Notes: generated by a model not told the origin, from the sequence alone. Counted from the stretch's first letter, positions 9,678 through 20,706 are shown. The stretch: 64,000 nucleotides of DNA from Vreelandella olivaria (GCA_004295565.1 AP019416.1:3348001-3412000), one strand, 5' to 3'. Numbers and translations are program-made.

Positions 9678-10064
9678 ATGAATGCACAGCAGCTAGTAGA
9701 TGAACGCGGCGACCTTTGGTTAGCGCTAGCCCCGCTGTGGCTGGATCGTGAGCCCAGTGAGCGCGATTACGCGCGTATGGTCGAGGTCATAGAGCGCTAC
9801 GATATGACCCTTAACGAGCTTGAATGGATGTTCCGCCTGGAAATGGCACCGGTGATGTCTCGCCATCAGCTTTCAATCGCCAGCGAATGGCGACAATTTG
9901 ACGACTACAAGCTGATGAAACAGTTGGTAAGCCACAACCTGCGGTTGAAAGGCTGGCGGCGCAAAAGTTGGGCGCTTTTTTCAGGGCTAACCACCATGAT
10001 GGTGCGACACCGCTGGAATGCGCTCATGAATCGCGTGGCCGTTTCTAGGGGCGAAAAAGTCTAG
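9678..10064 (+). CDS. Hypothetical protein (possibly DUF7079-like), 128 residues
   Basis: Function unknown. The start ATG 9678 (MNAQQLVDERGDLWLALAPL) is preferred over upstream candidates because AAGAGGCG lies 7-12 bases before it. The N-terminal half is helical and acidic (LWLDREPSERDYARMVEVIE, then MTLNELEWMFRLEMAPV), and the C-terminal half is basic and Trp-rich (KGWRRKSWALFSG). The first half resembles, by memory of the pattern only, small DUF7079-type proteins found as stand-alone or immunity proteins. No signal peptide or transmembrane helix is visible. It is convergent with the peroxidase gene 12 bases downstream. The frame is intact. Confidence 0.7.
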   Translation: MNAQQLVDERGDLWLALAPLWLDREPSERDYARMVEVIERYDMTLNELEWMFRLEMAPVMSRHQLSIASEWRQFDDYKLMKQLVSHNLRLKGWRRKSWALFSGLTTMMVRHRWNALMNRVAVSRGEKV

Positions 10065-10075
10065 CAGACTCAACG

Positions 10076-10567
10076 CTATGGATAGCGCTGATCAAGAGCC
10101 TCTTCCACTGCCAGGCGTAGTGGGCGCCCGTGGTCGCGCGATTCAAAGCGGGCAATCACCTTGCCATCACGGCCCACCAGGAACTTGGTGAAATTCCACT
10201 TGATCAACTGCGTACCCAGCACGCCAGGCGCCTCCCGCTTAAGATGGATAAACAGAGGGTGAGCATCACGGCCATTGACCTTAACCTTCTCCAGCAATGG
10301 AAAACTGACCCCAAACTGCTTTTCGCCAAACTGACAAAACGCTTGGGCGCTTTCCGGTGATTGGCGGCCAAACTGATTACACGGGAAACCGAGTACAGTG
10401 AAGCCACGATCCCGATAGCGCTGAAAAAGGGTTTCGAGTTCTCTTAGCTGCGGGGTAAAACCACACTGGCTGGCAACGTTAACCACCAGCAGCACTTGGC
10501 CACGCAGCGCACGTAAGTTAAACGGCAGCCCTTGGTGGGTATAGCAGTCATTGTCATAAATTTGCAT
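10076..10567 (-). CDS. Glutathione peroxidase family protein
   Basis: Thiol peroxidase of the Gpx/BtuE family that reduces hydrogen and lipid peroxides, probably with thioredoxin or glutathione as donor. The 163-residue frame is intact. The catalytic tetrad is visible: Cys35 in NVASQCGFTPQ, Gln in GFPCNQFGRQ, and Trp and Asn in IKWNFTKFLV. The second cysteine in FPCNQF is the usual conserved one. The ATG at 10567 is chosen; a GTG one codon upstream is also possible. It has no signal peptide, so it is cytoplasmic. It stands alone between a hypothetical gene and a LysE exporter. Confidence 0.93.
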   Translation of the reverse strand: MQIYDNDCYTHQGLPFNLRALRGQVLLVVNVASQCGFTPQLRELETLFQRYRDRGFTVLGFPCNQFGRQSPESAQAFCQFGEKQFGVSFPLLEKVKVNGRDAHPLFIHLKREAPGVLGTQLIKWNFTKFLVGRDGKVIARFESRDHGRPLRLAVEEALDQRYP

Positions 10568-10624
10568 CACTCAGCCCCACAAAACCCCAAACGGCATAGG
10601 TATCACCATGCCACGGCTAGACTT

Positions 10625-11242
10625 TTACACCAGCGGTCCAGCGACCACACGTAGTGCCAGTGCGATTAAAAGTACTCCGGTAATACGGTTAATCCAGTGG
10701 GCACGCTGCTGTAGCCAGGGCAGAATCTGCGAGTGGGAAAGCACCACCGCCACCAACACGTACCAGCCCCCGTCAATAATCATCGCCGTTAATACAATGA
10801 TAGCTTTAGCGGCCCCACTCATCTCCGGGGTCACAAACTGGCTCAGTAGTGCCACAAAGAACAGAATCAGCTTCGGGTTGCCTAATGCCACCAGTACGCC
10901 CTCTTTGGCGGCCTGGCTCCGGTTAGTGGCAACAGCACTGGGCTCTAAAGCACCGGCTCTACCAGCGCGCAGCGCCTTAATCCCCAACCACGCCAGGTAA
11001 GCCGCGCCGAACCAGGTAATCAATTGGAACAGCAGCGGAAAACCGGCGATTAAGGCGCCTAGGCCCCAAACAGTCAGCAGCGCATAGAAGCCCACACCAA
11101 AAGCATGGAAGATAGCGGCCGTCACCCCGGTAAAGCGACCGCCGCCTAACGTATGGCGAAGCACCAGTGCCAAACTCGGCCCCGGCGACATAGCCCCCAT
11201 GGCACAAATCGCTGCGAGTGATAGCCAGAGTGTCAACGGCAT
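10625..11242 (-). CDS. LysE/RhtB-family amino acid exporter
   Basis: Inner-membrane exporter of the LysE superfamily, 205 residues with about six transmembrane helices. The N-terminal SLAAICAMGAMSPGPSLALV contains the signature SPGP motif, followed by a glycine-rich GVTAAIFHAFGVGFYALL and the mid-protein VALGNPKLILFFVALLSQF (NPK motif). All are typical of RhtB-type threonine/homoserine or other amino acid exporters. The substrate cannot be told from sequence. The frame is intact, and an SD-like AAGGAG lies upstream of the ATG at 11242. It is divergent from the YebC-family gene, with 200 bp between starts. Confidence 0.92.
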   Translation of the reverse strand: MPLTLWLSLAAICAMGAMSPGPSLALVLRHTLGGGRFTGVTAAIFHAFGVGFYALLTVWGLGALIAGFPLLFQLITWFGAAYLAWLGIKALRAGRAGALEPSAVATNRSQAAKEGVLVALGNPKLILFFVALLSQFVTPEMSGAAKAIIVLTAMIIDGGWYVLVAVVLSHSQILPWLQQRAHWINRITGVLLIALALRVVAGPLV

Positions 11243-11443
11243 GCCTGTTTCTCCTTGAAGAGTTGATATTACCCTGAGGGGACTGACGGCCAGTATACGC
11301 TAAGCCAAGCAATGCTTCGGCGAGCGCCTTAAATAACGCTGTTAGCATGGTACGCTGTTGGGTAAAATTTACTCTTTTCGCTCTTTTGAAAACATCCACC
11401 CCAGCGCTCGCTGCTGGGTGTATAGAAAACATAGGACGGCAAC

Positions 11444-12176
11444 ATGGGTAGGGCTTTTCAGAACCGTAAGGAATCCATGGCCAAAACGGCCGATGCAAAG
11501 ACCAAGGTCTACAGCAAATATGGACGCGAGATTTACGTTTGCGCCAAAGCGGGCGGCACTGACCCTAATGGCAATCTGGCGCTGCGCGGATTAATGGAGC
11601 GGGCCAAGAAAGACCAGGTGCCCTCTCACGTGATTGATAAAGCGCTCGACAAGGCCAGTGGCGCCGGTGGCGAAGACTTCTCCCCGCCCGTTACGAAGGC
11701 TTCGGCCCCGGCAATGTGATGGTGATTGTCGACTGCCTTACCGACAACCCCAACCGCACCTTTGGCGATGCGCGGCTGCTTCACCAAAACCAAGAGCAAA
11801 ATCGGCACTCCCGGCAGCGTCAGCCATATGTTTGACCACTGTGCCATCTTCTCCTTCGCTGGAAGCGATGAAGAGGCTGTGCTTGAAGCACTGATGGAAG
11901 CCGATGTGGATGTCACCGACATTGAGCAAGAGGGCGAGCGCATCACCGTTTTTCGCTCCGCACACCGACTACGCCAAAGCCAAGCAGGCGCTGCTGGATG
12001 CGTTCGGTGAGATTGACTTTGAGGCGGACGAGATTCAGTTCCTCCCGCAAACCACCACCCCGGTGGAAGGCGATGACGTAGCGATGTTTGAAAAGTTTCT
12101 CGCCATGCTCAATGAGCTGGACGATGTGCAAAACGTCTATCACAGCGGTGAATTGCCCGCAGAGAGCGATAGCTAA
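11444..12176 (+). CDS. YebC/PmpR family protein, YeeN-like subgroup (three frame changes)
   Basis: Member of the YebC/TACO1 family, known as DNA-binding regulators and more recently as translation factors easing proline-rich stalls. The N-terminus [20 protein letters not shown] and [17 protein letters not shown] marks the YeeN-like subgroup, not the MAGHSKWANI type. Frame changes lie near 11687 (a C lost from a CCCC run), 11768 and 11946 (an extra T). Joined, the protein reads on through [58 protein letters not shown] and [14 protein letters not shown] to TAA at 12176, about 240 residues as usual. Its stop overlaps the convergent MscS gene by 4 bases. Confidence 0.88.
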
Positions 12177-13024
12177 TCATTACCTCTTGAGGAAGCTGAG
12201 CCCACCGCGTTGCGGGTATCCAAGGCCGCATCCGGTGGCAACATTGCTGACTGCACCCCCGCGGCACTCAGCACTGTTTTGCCGCGTACGGTGAGATCGG
12301 TAATAAACAGAAACTGCTGACGGGGATCCACCGGATAGGCGCGTATGCGGTAGTGGGTGCCCCAAGGTTTCTCCTCAGCCACCACCGTGATCGGCTGGTC
12401 GAATTTAAGGTAGGCGCTGGTCAGCGCTACGTCGCGCAGCGCTTTACGTACCCAGCCTGCCTCATGCTCCGGGTGAAGATAAAAGCTCGCCACGCACTGT
12501 AAGCTGGCACCGCCGTTATTGGCGTTATAAACAGCGTGATCCCATAGTTTTAAATGCGGCACGGCGACCAGGTCATCGTCGGGCGTCTGGATATCAACCG
12601 TACGTAACCCTACGTGTTTCACCTCACCGTAGGTATCCTCAATTTGAACCCAGTCGCCGGGACGGTACGGCAGCTCTACCGCTGAAACAACGCCGGCTAT
12701 CAGGCTGCTTACGTAATCTTTCATGGCAAAGCCAATGGCTAAACCCAGGGCGCCCAACAGAGTCACCATATTGCGTAGCGAAGGCTCGATAACAATCGGC
12801 ACAATGATGGCCAGTGCGGTAATCAAAATCAGCAGGCGCGTCAGCGGCACCAAGGCAAAAATGCGAAAGCGTATTTGACCGTGTAAGCGAGTGGCCAACC
12901 AGTTAAGCCCTCGTTGACTGACAATGATCAACACAATGGTCGAGAGCAGTACTACTCCCAGGGTTATCAGCGTTTGGCTATCGATATCGTTAAACAGTCG
13001 CGCGTACTTCTGTTGCTCTTCCAT
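12173..13024 (-). CDS. MscS-family mechanosensitive ion channel
   Basis: Small-conductance mechanosensitive channel homologue, 283 residues with an intact frame. Two to three hydrophobic helices precede the conserved pore and linker LGALGLAIGFAMKDYVSSLI. The cytoplasmic beta-domain follows, with AVELPYRPGDWVQIED, YGEVKHVGLRTVDIQTPDD and an unusual short C-terminal domain. The family releases solutes on hypoosmotic shock, which suits a halophile. The protein is the size of E. coli MscS (286 residues). The unknown gene at 13064 is 40 bases upstream on the same strand, so the two may be co-transcribed. The C-terminus overlaps the convergent YebC gene by 4 bases. Confidence 0.9.
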   Translation of the reverse strand: MEEQQKYARLFNDIDSQTLITLGVVLLSTIVLIIVSQRGLNWLATRLHGQIRFRIFALVPLTRLLILITALAIIVPIVIEPSLRNMVTLLGALGLAIGFAMKDYVSSLIAGVVSAVELPYRPGDWVQIEDTYGEVKHVGLRTVDIQTPDDDLVAVPHLKLWDHAVYNANNGGASLQCVASFYLHPEHEAGWVRKALRDVALTSAYLKFDQPITVVAEEKPWGTHYRIRAYPVDPRQQFLFITDLTVRGKTVLSAAGVQSAMLPPDAALDTRNAVGSASSRGND

Positions 13025-13063
13025 AGGATGCCCTCCGCGGGCCTAGCACTGATAACGGGCCGC

Positions 13064-14236
13064 TTAGAGAGGATCGACCAGATAGTTACGCGATGCCAAT
13101 AACTGACGAACGCTGGCGTAGCTTAACGGCGTGACCTGCCAGCGTCCTTCGCAACTTGCCACAACCCCTTTTCGCTGCAGGGCCAAGCGCGCATTGATTG
13201 CTTCGTGGCGTGAGAATGGCAAAACCTGGCCCAGGGCGTGGTCATCCAATCCGCCATGTAGCAATAGCGCATGCATCAGTAGCGTAGCAATATCCCCCGT
13301 ATCGGGTGCCAACTCCGCCTCCGCTAGGGCATCGACCAGCCACAACGCTTCTTCATCCTCTGCTTTTGGCTCACGTAAGCGATCACGCCAGTAGTGCCAG
13401 GCGATCCCTATATGACCGCGACAGTGAGCAGCTAAGCGTTGTAGTTCTTTATTAGGCGCGTTATCGGCATGCTGCTCGGTTCTCAACACCGGCTTGCCGG
13501 TTCGCGTGCTGTAGATAGCAGGAGACGACTCCTCATGGGTCGCAATGTGTGCAAAGTAGCGTGACAGCTGTTCGCCCTCCATCGACTGTAGGGTAAACAC
13601 CGGCGCCCCCTCAATACCGATCACCTGCTGGAGATAGGCATAGGCCCAACTGTCACAACCGATCACTCCCCGTCCCAAGCGGCCACTTAAAGCGCGCTCA
13701 AGAAACGCCCGGATGCCCTGAATACCCTGGGTATGGCGTAAAAAATAGCGTTCTAGGGAGGGAATGACCCATGCGCGGTGAATAACACACCTCTCGACCC
13801 ATTGAGTGCTGCCCTCGCCCAGTTCGCTAAGCGTGGGCGGCGTTAAGCAGGCAACATGATGCTTTTCTGCCCACTGTTTGACCACCGAGGCATGGCCGCT
13901 GTAGGGGGGAGTAATAAAAAAGGTAACCGGCGCGTTCTGGCCTTCTAGCTGTTGCGCTAACGCACTCACTGCAGGCGACCAATCGATGGACGGCACTAAA
14001 TGCGCCAGCCTAACCTCAGGTAGTGCACGCAACTCTTTCTCTTCTTTTACCTGCTGCTCAGCGCTACTTTTGCCCACCAGCCATGTCGAAACCGAGCGCA
14101 ATGAACGTCGCCACTGGCTCGCCTGGGTCTGCTCGGGGGTACGAAATTGATCTAGTTCCACGACCTCCCAAAGCGGCGTATCCACCCACGATGGTTGCTC
14201 CCCATGACTCTTTCCCTTTTGGCTAGCGTTAGGCAT
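13064..14236 (-). CDS. Unknown protein, about 390 residues, upstream of MscS
   Basis: I do not recognise this family. The intact frame can start at ATG 14236 (MPNASQKGKSHGEQPSW), with AAGG just upstream, or at a GTG four codons earlier. It is soluble with no signal peptide. A central stretch, LVPSIDWSPAVSALAQQL, then VTFFITPPYSGHASVVKQWA, looks like a P-loop ATPase core that lacks the Walker A lysine (PPYSGHAS where GPPGSGKS might stand). It then has GVIGCDSWAYAYLQQ and a C-terminal portion (LPFSRHEAINARLALQRKGV) resembling a winged helix. A degenerate AAA-like protein is one reading, at low confidence. The location 40 bases before mscS suggests a shared transcript. Confidence 0.75.
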   Translation of the reverse strand: MPNASQKGKSHGEQPSWVDTPLWEVVELDQFRTPEQTQASQWRRSLRSVSTWLVGKSSAEQQVKEEKELRALPEVRLAHLVPSIDWSPAVSALAQQLEGQNAPVTFFITPPYSGHASVVKQWAEKHHVACLTPPTLSELGEGSTQWVERCVIHRAWVIPSLERYFLRHTQGIQGIRAFLERALSGRLGRGVIGCDSWAYAYLQQVIGIEGAPVFTLQSMEGEQLSRYFAHIATHEESSPAIYSTRTGKPVLRTEQHADNAPNKELQRLAAHCRGHIGIAWHYWRDRLREPKAEDEEALWLVDALAEAELAPDTGDIATLLMHALLLHGGLDDHALGQVLPFSRHEAINARLALQRKGVVASCEGRWQVTPLSYASVRQLLASRNYLVDPL

Positions 14237-14378
14237 CAACCTTAGCACGGCGCACCCAGCAGCTGACCTCCGATACGAACTTATGGTCTAAAATAAAGTC
14301 TTTACAGGCAGTAGTTAGCGCACTTAACGGACTATTTTTTATTGCGAAAGCAATAGTAGAAGCTAAAAGGAGAAAGCG

Positions 14379-14645
14379 ATGAGTGTTGTCCCCGTTAGCG
14401 AAGCAGAGCTGCACGCCAAGCTTGAGAAATGTATTGCCGGTGAACGGCTGCTGATTGAGCATGAAGGCAATCGCTTTAGTGCCAGAATCCAGCACGTTGG
14501 ATTGATGGGCGTGAAGGTGATACCTGAAACCGAGATTAAGAACAGCCAGCGCACACCGGGTGACGTTGAAGGCGTCATGGTGCCCTACGACGAGATACTG
14601 GAGCTTGAAGTAAAGGGCGTGGTCTACAGCCGTTTGCCAGAATAG
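14379..14645 (+). CDS. Small conserved-looking protein of unknown function, 88 residues
   Basis: The intact ORF begins MSVVPVSEAELHAKLEKCIA after a good AAAGGAGAAAGCG ribosome-binding site. It continues with a beta-rich central region (RLLIEHEGNRFSARIQHVG, then LMGVKVIPETEIKN) and ends VPYDEILELEVKGVVYSRL. The pattern resembles small single-domain beta-barrel-like proteins, but I cannot name a family. No membrane segment or signal is present. It is divergent from the unknown MscS-linked gene and convergent with the dehydrogenase at 14729. The ribosome-binding site and codon usage support it being real. Confidence 0.7.
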   Translation: MSVVPVSEAELHAKLEKCIAGERLLIEHEGNRFSARIQHVGLMGVKVIPETEIKNSQRTPGDVEGVMVPYDEILELEVKGVVYSRLPE

Positions 14646-14728
14646 TCTGCACTTGCACGCCCGGCAAGTACGCAAGGCGTGCAAACTGTTTGTCTATGAC
14701 TCACTTCCTCGAAAGTAAGCCAACTGAT

Positions 14729-15735
14729 TTAAAACGTCAGGCAGATCTTGCCGAAGTGCTGCCCAGACTCCTGGTGGCGGAAAGCGTCGGCGATCTCAGC
14801 AAGTGGAAATTCGCGGTCAATGATTGGATGCATATCAAGGGTTTCAAGGGCGCGAATCATCTCGATCTGCTGGCGACGACTGCCCACAATCAAGCCCTTC
14901 AAGTTCGCCTGCTTAGCCATTAACTTGGCCGTAGGCAGCTCACCTTCACGGCCGGTGAGTATGCCAATCAGGGCGATATGCCCGCCGATTTTAATCGCAT
15001 CAAAGGACTGTGGCAGCGTACCGGGGCCGCCCACTTCGACGATATGATCAACGCCTTCGCCGTTGGTGAGCTCTTTGACGCGCTTACCCCAATCAGGCGT
15101 CTCTTTGTAGTTGATGGTGTGCTCGGCGCCCATCTCGCGCAGCCGCGCCAGCTTTTCGTTCGATGATGAGGTCGCGATGACCCGCGCGCCCATCAGGCGG
15201 GCAAACTGCAGGGCAAAATCGATACCCCACCGGTGCCCAGCACCAGCACGGTGTCGCCCGCTTTGATACCGCCATCGACGACGAGCGCACGCCAAGCGGT
15301 TAAGCCAGCGGTGGTTAAGGTAGCGGACTCTGCGTGGCTATAGCCCTTGGGCTGATGGGTAAACCACTCGACCGGGCGCACCACCTGCTCACGGGCATAG
15401 CCATCCACACCATCGCCCGGTGTGGTGCGAAAATCGCCCACTCTGGCCGGGCCTTCCAGCCAGTGCGGGAAGAAAGTTGAGACCACTCTGTCGCCAACGG
15501 TGAATTCGCTGACACCTTCACCGACCGCTTCCACCACCCCTGCGCCGTCCGACATGGGAATGCGGTTTTGCTCTGTCGGGATCATCCCGGCAACCACTGC
15601 GTAGTCGTGGAAATTCAAGGAACTTGCATGAAGGCGTACTTTAATTTCGCCAGGGCCAGGCTCGCCTGGGGCCGCTAGTTCAACGACCTCTAGCTTGTCT
15701 AAACCGCCGGGCTCTCGAAGCTGAATGGCTTGCAT
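14729..15735 (-). CDS. Zinc-type alcohol dehydrogenase/quinone oxidoreductase-like protein (one frameshift)
   Basis: NAD(P)-dependent medium-chain dehydrogenase (MDR superfamily), about 335 residues. The N-terminal catalytic domain has MQAIQLREPGGLDKLEVVEL, LNFHDYAVVAGMIP, MSDGAGVVEAVGEGV and GDRVVSTFFPHWLEG. The Rossmann domain begins VLGTGGVS, where a T lost from a run near 15213 breaks the frame. It continues LQFARLMGARVIATSSSNEK and INYKETPDWGKRVKEL, ending SGQHFGKICLTF. The usual zinc-ligand cysteines are absent, so it is closer to the quinone oxidoreductase branch. The ATG at 15735 is preferred over a GTG one codon earlier. Substrate unknown. Confidence 0.87.
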
Positions 15736-15778
15736 CACTACCTCCTATTGAACGCATGTCGCTAAAAAAACGACTGGT

Positions 15779-17678
15779 CTATTTTGAGATGAGGGCACTC
15801 TCTTCGAGATCAAGGTCGTGACCTAAAAAACCGCCCGACTGACGCTGCCAAAGGCTCGCATAGATACCCCCTTTCGCCAATAGCTCCTGGTGCGAGCCGG
15901 TTTCGACGATACGGCCCTCATCCACCACAATCAGCCGGTCGAGCATGGCAATGGTGGAAAGCCGATGGGCAATGGCAATCACTGTTTTGCCTTCCATCAA
16001 GGTATCCAGCTGTTCTTGAATGGCGGCTTCCACTTCTGAGTCCAGCGCCGAGGTGGCCTCGTCCAGCACCAGAATCGGGGCATTTTTGAGCAGCACCCGA
16101 GCAATCGCAATCCGCTGGCGCTGACCGCCGGAAAGCTTCACACCGCGCTCGCCCACATGAGCATCCAGCCCGCGGCGCCCTTTCGGGTCGACCAGATCAT
16201 TGATAAAGGTGTCCGCATGGGCGCGGCACACCGCGTTCCAAACGTCTTCGTCGCTGGCGTGGGGACTGCCGTAACGGATGTTGTCACGCAGCGAGCGGTG
16301 TAGCAGCGAGGTGTCCTGGGTGACCATGCCAATCTGGTGGCGCAGGGAGGTTTGGGTCACCTCGGCAATGTTCTGCCCATCGATCAAAATCCGCCCACCC
16401 TGCACGTCGTAAAAACGCAGCAGCAGATTGGCGAGAGTCGATTTACCCGCGCCTGAACGGCCGATCAGACCGATTTTCTCGCCGGGCTTGATGGTCAGGC
16501 TCAACCCGTCAAAGACGTTTTTACTCTCCCCTTTCGCCTGAGCGTATTGAAAGCGCAACTGGTCAAACACAATTTCCCCATCGGGAACCTGAAGCGCTTT
16601 AGCATTGGGTGCATCGTTGATGGTTGGCTCCTGAGCAATGGTGTTCATGCCATCCTGGACGGTGCCGATATTTTCAAACAGCCCGGCGACTTCCCACAAG
16701 ATCCAGTCAGACATAAAGCGGATGCGCATCACCAGCGCGATAGCAATCGCCAGCACGCCTAGCGAAATCGCCTCTGTGTACCAGGCGCTGATCGCCATAG
16801 CTGCAGTGCCCACTAACAGCGCCGTGTTGAGCAGCGTCAACCCCACACTCATGATCGTCACCAAGCGCATCTGGCGGTGAACGGTGACCATAAAGCCTTC
16901 CATGGCGTCTTTGGCGTAGCGCTGTTCACGCTCGGTGTCGGCAAACAGCTTGATGGTTTGGATATTGCTGTAGCTATCGACCACCCGGCCCGTCATCTGG
17001 GCGCGGGCGTCCGCCTGAGCCATGGAGACATCCCGCAAACGCGGTACGAAGTAGCGCATGATCCCCTAAATAACCCACTAACCACAGCCCCAGCGGGATC
17101 AGCAGCAGCAAATCTGCCCGGCCCAGCAGATAGGCCGCACCGGTGAAGTAGACGATGGCGTAAACCAGCAGATCCATCACCTTGGTGACAGTCTCGCGGA
17201 TCGCCAGTGCCGTTTGCATCACCTTTTGCGACACCCGCCCGGCAAACTCGTCCTGATAAAATGCCAGGCTCTGGCTCAGCATATGGCGGTGGGATAACCA
17301 GCGACCAATCATTGGGTAGTTACCGAAAATACTCTGATGAGTGACAAGTGACTGCATCAGCACCAAGAGTGGCAAACCGATCAGTAGCAGCAACCCCAGG
17401 CCAGCAAGCCAGAGGCCGTTATCCGCCCAAAAGCCTGCTCGTTCCACGTTGCCCAGCCAATCGACCAGTTGGCCCATGTAGCTAAAAAAAACAACTTCCG
17501 CTGCCGACACTAGCGCTGTAAACAGCGTCATAAGCAGCAATAGCGGCAACATCGGCCGTGAGAAGTGCACAATAAAGGGCATTAAGCCTTTGGGCGGCGT
17601 TTCCACCTTACCTTCCGGGTAGGGGTTAACCCGCGTTTCAAAGTAACGAAATAACGGCTGTAAAACACGCGATAGCAT
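15779..17678 (-). CDS. ABC transporter, fused permease and ATPase (one frameshift)
   Basis: Half-size ABC exporter, about 633 residues. The N-terminal membrane domain has about six helices (LLLLMTLFTALVSAAEVVFF, LLLLIGLPLLVLMQSL and others). An extra G in a run near 17068 breaks the frame; reading then resumes with MRYFVPRLRDVSMAQADAR. The C-terminal nucleotide-binding domain has Walker A GRSGAGKST, Q-loop GMVTQDTSLLHRSL, signature LSGGQRQRIAIAR, Walker B ILVLDEATSALD and H-loop IAHRLSTI. All catalytic residues are present, so it should be an active exporter of the multidrug/lipid type working as a homodimer. No linked partner gene indicates a substrate. Confidence 0.92.
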
Positions 17679-17764
17679 GAGGCTTCCTTACGTTACTGGC
17701 GTTGGTATTAACGGTCTTTAATTTGTTATGCGTAAGTGTGTAGAGGGTAGATGTCGTTAAAATG

Positions 17765-18809
17765 TCATGAAGGATGGGAGTGACGCAGTAGCCAACGCGC
17801 CCAAAACGGCGCAATAATCATCAGCGTCACCATACGCAACAGGTGATGAAAAGCGACAAATACCGGATCAATATTTAACGCCACGGCCAAAATGGCCATC
17901 TCGCCAATGCCGCCCGGTGCCAGCGCCAGCAGCGCTACATCGCGCCCTACCCCGAGCAGCTGGTGAATCAGCTCGGCAAATAGCGCCAGCACAAGCAGCG
18001 CTAACAGTGTCGCCACGCCAGACTGCCATAAATAGCGCCCAAAGAGCTGTCGCGTCATGCCCTGAAAGCGCGAACCAATGGCGCTACCCAGCACCCACAG
18101 CATCAGGTTCATTCCCCACTCCGGTAGCGCAAGGCTGGCAATATCAACACCGGATAATAGAGCAGCGACCAGCAGTGGCGCCAGTAAAGCGGGGCTAGGA
18201 ATGCGCAGCCATCGGCCCAGCGGCAACAGCAGCGGGATCATCAATAGCATCCAGCCATGTTCCAAGCCACTTTGTACAGGGCCGATGCCCTCGCCACCAC
18301 CCCTCATAGGCCCAAAACAGTGGCGGCAACACCAAAATCACTAAAATGATCCGCAGCGACTGCGCCACTGCAATACGCTGGGGGTCGCCGCCGCACTTTT
18401 CACCCAGCAGGATCATCGCCGTCATGGCACCAGGCGAGGCACCAAACCAAGCGCTAACCGGATCAAACCCGCAACGCCGATACCAGGCAGCAGCCACCGC
18501 GGTGGAAGCCGCCACTCCCAGCAGCAGTAGCGCGGCAGAAACAGGCCAATCCAGCACACGATTCGCCAACTGCGGCGTGACCTGACTACCCAGCACCAGG
18601 CCCATGACCGCTAAAAAGACATTACGTAGCGGTTCGGGTGCCGAGACCTGAACACCTTGTGAAGAAGCCAGCAGGTTAGCAATCAGAGGGCCCAGCATCC
18701 AGGCCAAGGGCAAACCGGTGAGTTGGAACAGCGTGCCACCCGCGGCGCCAACGATTAGCGACACTGACAGCGCTTTAGCGCTCCCTGCACTCAGAATGAT
18801 GCCCTTCAC
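17765..18809 (-). CDS. AbrB-family (duplicated AbrB domain) membrane protein (one frameshift)
   Basis: Polytopic membrane protein of the AbrB family, sometimes mis-annotated as ammonia monooxygenase and thought to be a transporter or regulator. It contains two repeats of the same domain: LPLAWMLGPLIANLLASSQG with FLAVMGLVLGSQVTPQL in the first half, and IPSPALLAPLLVAALLSGVD with LMLWVLGSAIGSRF in the second. Each half ends in a glycine-rich SPGAMTAMILLGEKCGGD or LAPGGIGEMAILAVALNIDP motif. An extra G near 18301 (GAGGGGTGG) splits the halves. The start is GTG 18809 after GGAGG. Length about 348, as usual. Confidence 0.87.
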
Positions 18810-19039
18810 ACCGCCTCCCTATATCTCACCACTCAGCCCCTGAGATAATAATTAACCTGCTAAGAGCATCGTAGTCTACCACTGAACCAGCAACTTGGGC
18901 TTTAGGGTGGCGGAGACGGGCCGCTTCTATGGTTGGCATCGCCTTTTAGCCGTGATCCTGAATTAACTTTTCTTGTCATGCTAACGGTATCCGTGAGTCC
19001 GCCAGCAAGCGTATAATACTCACCGCCAGTAATGGCGAA

Positions 19040-19774
<735 letters not shown>

Positions 19775-19783
19775 CTCGAACCT

Positions 19784-19825
19784 GGCTCCTCACTTTGCTG
19801 TAAAACGGGAGGAGCCTGCTTTATT
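19784..19825. terminator. Bidirectional hairpin between ribH and RIO kinase gene
   Basis: GGCTCCTC (19784-19791) and GAGGAGCC (19809-19816) form a perfect 8-bp stem with a 17-base loop, followed by TGCTTTATT. It sits between two convergent genes and can serve both. The loop is long, so the call is moderate. Confidence 0.5.
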
Positions 19826-19833
19826 GAGGCTGT

Positions 19834-20706
19834 TCAGTAAGGCTGAGGAATCTCGCCATCATCGTCGTCATCGCGCATACGCGCTTGGCGTTCCGCCTCC
19901 TCCTCTTTAGCGTCGTCGATGACTTCCATCAACTCATCGACGTTAGCAATATGGGTGTCGGCATCGAAGTGGCCGGTGAGTTTGCTATCCGGATGCAGTT
20001 CACCGGTTTCGTACAGCGCCCACATCTCTGCCATATTCAGTATTCAGAAGCTCTGGCGCAAACTGGCCGAAGTAATTGCGCATGTTATCCACATCGCGAT
20101 ACAGCATCGCGGCCGCGCTGTTATTACCGGCAGCGTCAACGGCCTGGGGCAGATCGATAATCACCGGGCCGGAGGCATCGACCAGCACGTTAAATTCCGA
20201 CAAATCGCCATGAATCAGGCCCGCACAGAGCATTTTCACCACGTCTTGAATGACCTTGGCGTAGTAGGTCTGGGCCTGCTCTGGCGTTAGCGTCACTTCG
20301 TCCAGGCGCGGCGCGACGTTGCCTTCGGCGTCACTGATCATCTCCATCAGCAGTACGCCGTCCACAAAACCATGGGGCTCAGGTACCCTCACACCCGCCG
20401 AAGCAAGACGGTAGAGGGCATCGACTTCAGCATTCAGCCATGCTTGCTCCTGCTCTTTCTGACCGTAACGGGTTTTTTGGCCATTGCCCGCGAGCGGCGG
20501 CTGTTGCGCTCTTTACGCCCCTCTTGATACTGAACGGCCTGTTTAAAGCTGCGCTGTTTGGCCTCTTTAAACACCTTGGCGCAACGCACTTCCTCACCGC
20601 AGCGCACTACGTAGACCTGCGCTTCCTTGCCACTCATTAACTGCACCAACACCTCGTCGATCATTCCATCATCGACCAGGGGTTGTAATCGCTTAGGGAT
20701 TTTCAT
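19834..20706 (-). CDS. RIO-type serine protein kinase (PA4780-like; two frameshifts)
   Basis: Atypical serine kinase of the RIO1 superfamily. Archaeal and eukaryotic members act in small-subunit maturation; bacterial roles are poorly known. The start MKIPKRLQPLVDDGMIDEVL leads to SGKEAQVYVVRCGEEVRCAK with the ATP-binding lysine. A missing A in a poly-A run near 20474 breaks the frame. The next frame has EPHGFVDGVLLMEMISDAEG, the catalytic loop GLIHGDLSEFNVLV (HxDxxxxN) and metal-binding VIIDLPQAVD. A two-base loss near 20034 breaks it again before MWALYETGELHPDSKLTG and an acidic DDDDDGEIPQPY tail. Length about 291, all kinase residues present. DbpA, a ribosome-assembly helicase, lies 34 bases upstream. 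Confidence 0.9.

Noticed and set aside
13131-13394. Antisense ORFs over the unknown MscS-linked gene and other long genes
   Set aside because: High GC content makes long open frames on the opposite strand; they lack ribosome-binding sites and family sequence.
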